NCBI GenBank assembly: GCA_009782165.1
Contig: WQUH01000074.1
Span: 1-6,778 of the forward strand
Origin: Pseudomonadota bacterium
GTDB lineage: Bacteria > Desulfobacterota > Desulfobulbia > Desulfobulbales > Desulfobulbaceae
Direction of reading: 5' to 3'
Length of the DNA stretch: 6,778 nt
Shown here: one piece after another, positions 5,619-6,778 of the stretch
Position numbering within the stretch: the stretch's first letter is position 1
Layout of the letters: each line of letters opens with the position of its first letter
The notes under the pieces: model-generated
Databases searched by the model: none
Seen by the model: the letters and a program-made list of their open reading frames with translations, nothing else
What the model was told of the DNA's origin: nothing
Translations under genes and position numbers: made by a program

Positions 5619-5994
5619 TTAACAGATGTAGAATATGGTTTGGAACCGCCCCGCCAATTTTGCCACGACCTCCGCTTCCGGCATACCCGCAGCGCATCCG
5701 TAGAGTTTCAGCACAGCGTCATCCAGCGCCTTGTGCGCTTTCAGCAGTTCCGGCGGCATGGCCGGCGAGGTTGTCCAGTTCGGCCAGAGAGCTGTCCGGG
5801 AAGAGGGCGCGGGCGTCGGGTACGGCTTGCGCCGGTTTTTCAATGACTGTCTGTTGCTCGTCGTCGGCGTCCGGCCAAGGGAACTTGTTGTCCGCACTAT
5901 CCCTGGAATAGCGATCATCGCTTTTCAGCCGGCCACCAACGACCCGCGCCCAGGCGTTATGAGCAGATGTCAGGGCGCCAAAGCGGTCCCGGTC
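5619..5994 (-). pseudogene. 3' remnant of an MmeI-like DNA methyltransferase, frameshifted
   Basis: Two minus-strand frames together spell the C-terminus of a class I SAM-dependent DNA methyltransferase of the MmeI / type IIG-IIL kind. From 5994 down to about 5760 the translation reads DRDRFGALTSAHNAWARVV, then GRLKSDDRYS, NKFPWPDADDEQQ and DARALFPDSSLAELDNL. This is the usual order of 'LTS.HNAW', 'GRLKSDYRYS', 'FPWP' and 'ARALFPDSSLADLYDP' elements. The match then continues in another frame from 5759 to 5619 with MPPELLKAHKALDDAVLKLYG and GMPEAEVVAKL. One extra base, probably in the GCCGGCC run at about 5760-5766, explains the shift. The catalytic N-terminal part is absent, so it cannot work. 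It probably belonged to the restriction system with which rloAB travelled. The family name is from recalled sequence patterns. Confidence 0.8.
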
Positions 5995-6775
5995 AGCGCA
6001 GGATAAAGCCGAGCACCTTCAAGTGCTTGCCCCAGGGCGCCCAGGGACCGGTTTCAAAGGTGACGGTCATCTGTTTGGGATCGAACAGGGCCTTGGCATC
6101 CAGATCGAGATGGCATTTGCGGTCATAGTTGGTGTGGCTGAGGCGCAAGTGCCAGATGCCGCCTTCGCCCTTCTTTGCCTCTTCCACATAGATGACATGG
6201 CCGGTGGACATGCGGTGGCCGCTATGACCGGCAAGGATCATGACCGAGCCGGTGTGCGGCAGGGAGGTGGTGGCCCCGTTTTTCGCGGCGCAGCCAAACC
6301 ACTGCACCGGGCCGGTGTCGCCGAGCTTGCAGGTGTTAATTCCGGTACGGCAGCGGGCGTAGATCAGGCATTGCGGCTGGCAGCGCGTGGTGTGATGCAC
6401 CGTTTCCGTGACCGTGTGCGTTTTGGCTGTGGTTTTTGCGCCTTTTTTCGCGGCGGCGGCGTGTTTGCCATGCTTGACCGGAACCTGCCGTTTGACCACC
6501 CTGGTGGTGGTGACGCCCGGTTGCAGGTGATAGCAGGCGGCCCGGTTGCGCTCGCTTTGCCGGATAGCCTCTTCATCGCGACAGGTGGGGGCTTGCGTCC
6601 CCTCTGCCTGGTCAGCCGCGGGGGAGGAGTCCTCGACCGGGGCAACGGCTTGCTGTTGCGTTTCGGCAGCGGCCGGCGTCTGCTGCGAAGGTTTGGCGTG
6701 CTTGCCGCAACCCGCGACGAGCAGGAGGACGGCGGCGAGGGTGATCAGCAATCGGCAGCGAAGGGTGGCGGACAT
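5993..6775 (-). CDS. Lipoprotein with CHAP-like (cysteine amidase/peptidase) C-terminal domain
   Basis: This 260-residue protein begins with a lipoprotein signal peptide: MSATLRCRL, a hydrophobic stretch 9-21 and the lipobox LVAGC with Cys23 as the lipid-bearing residue. A Pro/Ala/Gln-rich linker (about 24-62) and a Lys/Ala/Thr-rich stretch (95-130) follow. The C-terminal part resembles a CHAP fold: QCLIYAR (135-141) with Cys136 as candidate nucleophile, PHTGSVMILAG (173-183), and GHVIYVEEA (192-200) with His193 as candidate base. It ends VLGFILR. CHAP enzymes cut peptidoglycan amide bonds, so a cell-wall role at the inner face of the outer membrane would fit, but activity is not certain. There are eight or nine other cysteines, suggesting disulfides in the periplasm. 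The ATG is three bases from the window edge, so its promoter and ribosome-binding site cannot be seen and a longer start is not excluded. Lipobox placement supports this start. Confidence 0.78.
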   Translation of the reverse strand: MSATLRCRLLITLAAVLLLVAGCGKHAKPSQQTPAAAETQQQAVAPVEDSSPAADQAEGTQAPTCRDEEAIRQSERNRAACYHLQPGVTTTRVVKRQVPVKHGKHAAAAKKGAKTTAKTHTVTETVHHTTRCQPQCLIYARCRTGINTCKLGDTGPVQWFGCAAKNGATTSLPHTGSVMILAGHSGHRMSTGHVIYVEEAKKGEGGIWHLRLSHTNYDRKCHLDLDAKALFDPKQMTVTFETGPWAPWGKHLKVLGFILR

Positions 6776-6778
6776 GGT

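Noticed and set aside
5619..5918. Intact 99-residue gene on the minus strand
   Set aside because: Its first half has no sensible pattern, while the other frame over the same bases carries the methyltransferase match. Only the second half is meaningful, so it is part of a frameshifted remnant.

Overview
The window is GC-rich, with short AT-rich patches at the left edge (about 1-155) and around 5549-5640. Its gene content suggests a Gram-negative anaerobe of the sulfate-reducing Desulfobacterota type. The reasons are a TauE/SafE anion exporter next to universal stress proteins and a small membrane protein like those I recall from Desulfovibrio/Desulfobulbus neighbourhoods, a sigma-54-type promoter, and a lipobox lipoprotein. 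The taxonomic placement is inference only. I saw no rRNA, tRNA, CRISPR array or insertion sequence.

Right-pointing half (about 1-3378). A likely sigma-54 promoter (98-113), with short repeats and dyads upstream, precedes a run of four genes. The first (156-968) begins as a degenerate universal stress protein (USP) domain and continues in frame, without a stop, into a two-helix membrane protein. That second part has its own strong ribosome-binding site and ATG at 648, so the locus may make both a fused and a free membrane protein. A strong hairpin (992-1025) separates it from a TauE/SafE permease (1059-2117). A tandem-domain USP (2139-2996) follows 21 bases later, then a small single-helix membrane protein of unknown function (3079-3378). 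Together they look like one export and stress-response operon, with the permease as its core and soluble or tethered USP domains as possible regulators.

Middle (3379-3599). This is a 221-base gene-free stretch between convergent genes. It holds a 17-base direct repeat and, on the minus strand, the terminator of the defence pair.

Left-pointing half (3573-6775). RloA (AAA/ABC-type ATPase, 4280-5548) and RloB (Toprim-like protein, 3600-4280) overlap as TGATG. They have their own AT-rich promoter with a palindrome over the -10 box and a terminator that overlaps the rloB stop codon. This is the RloAB (AbiL-type) phage-defence pair. Immediately upstream lies a frameshifted 3' remnant of an MmeI-like DNA methyltransferase, which fits the origin of the name 'restriction-linked orf' and suggests a decayed restriction island. 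Its surviving part starts exactly at the stop codon of a lipoprotein with a CHAP-like C-terminal domain (5993-6775), which runs to within three bases of the window edge.
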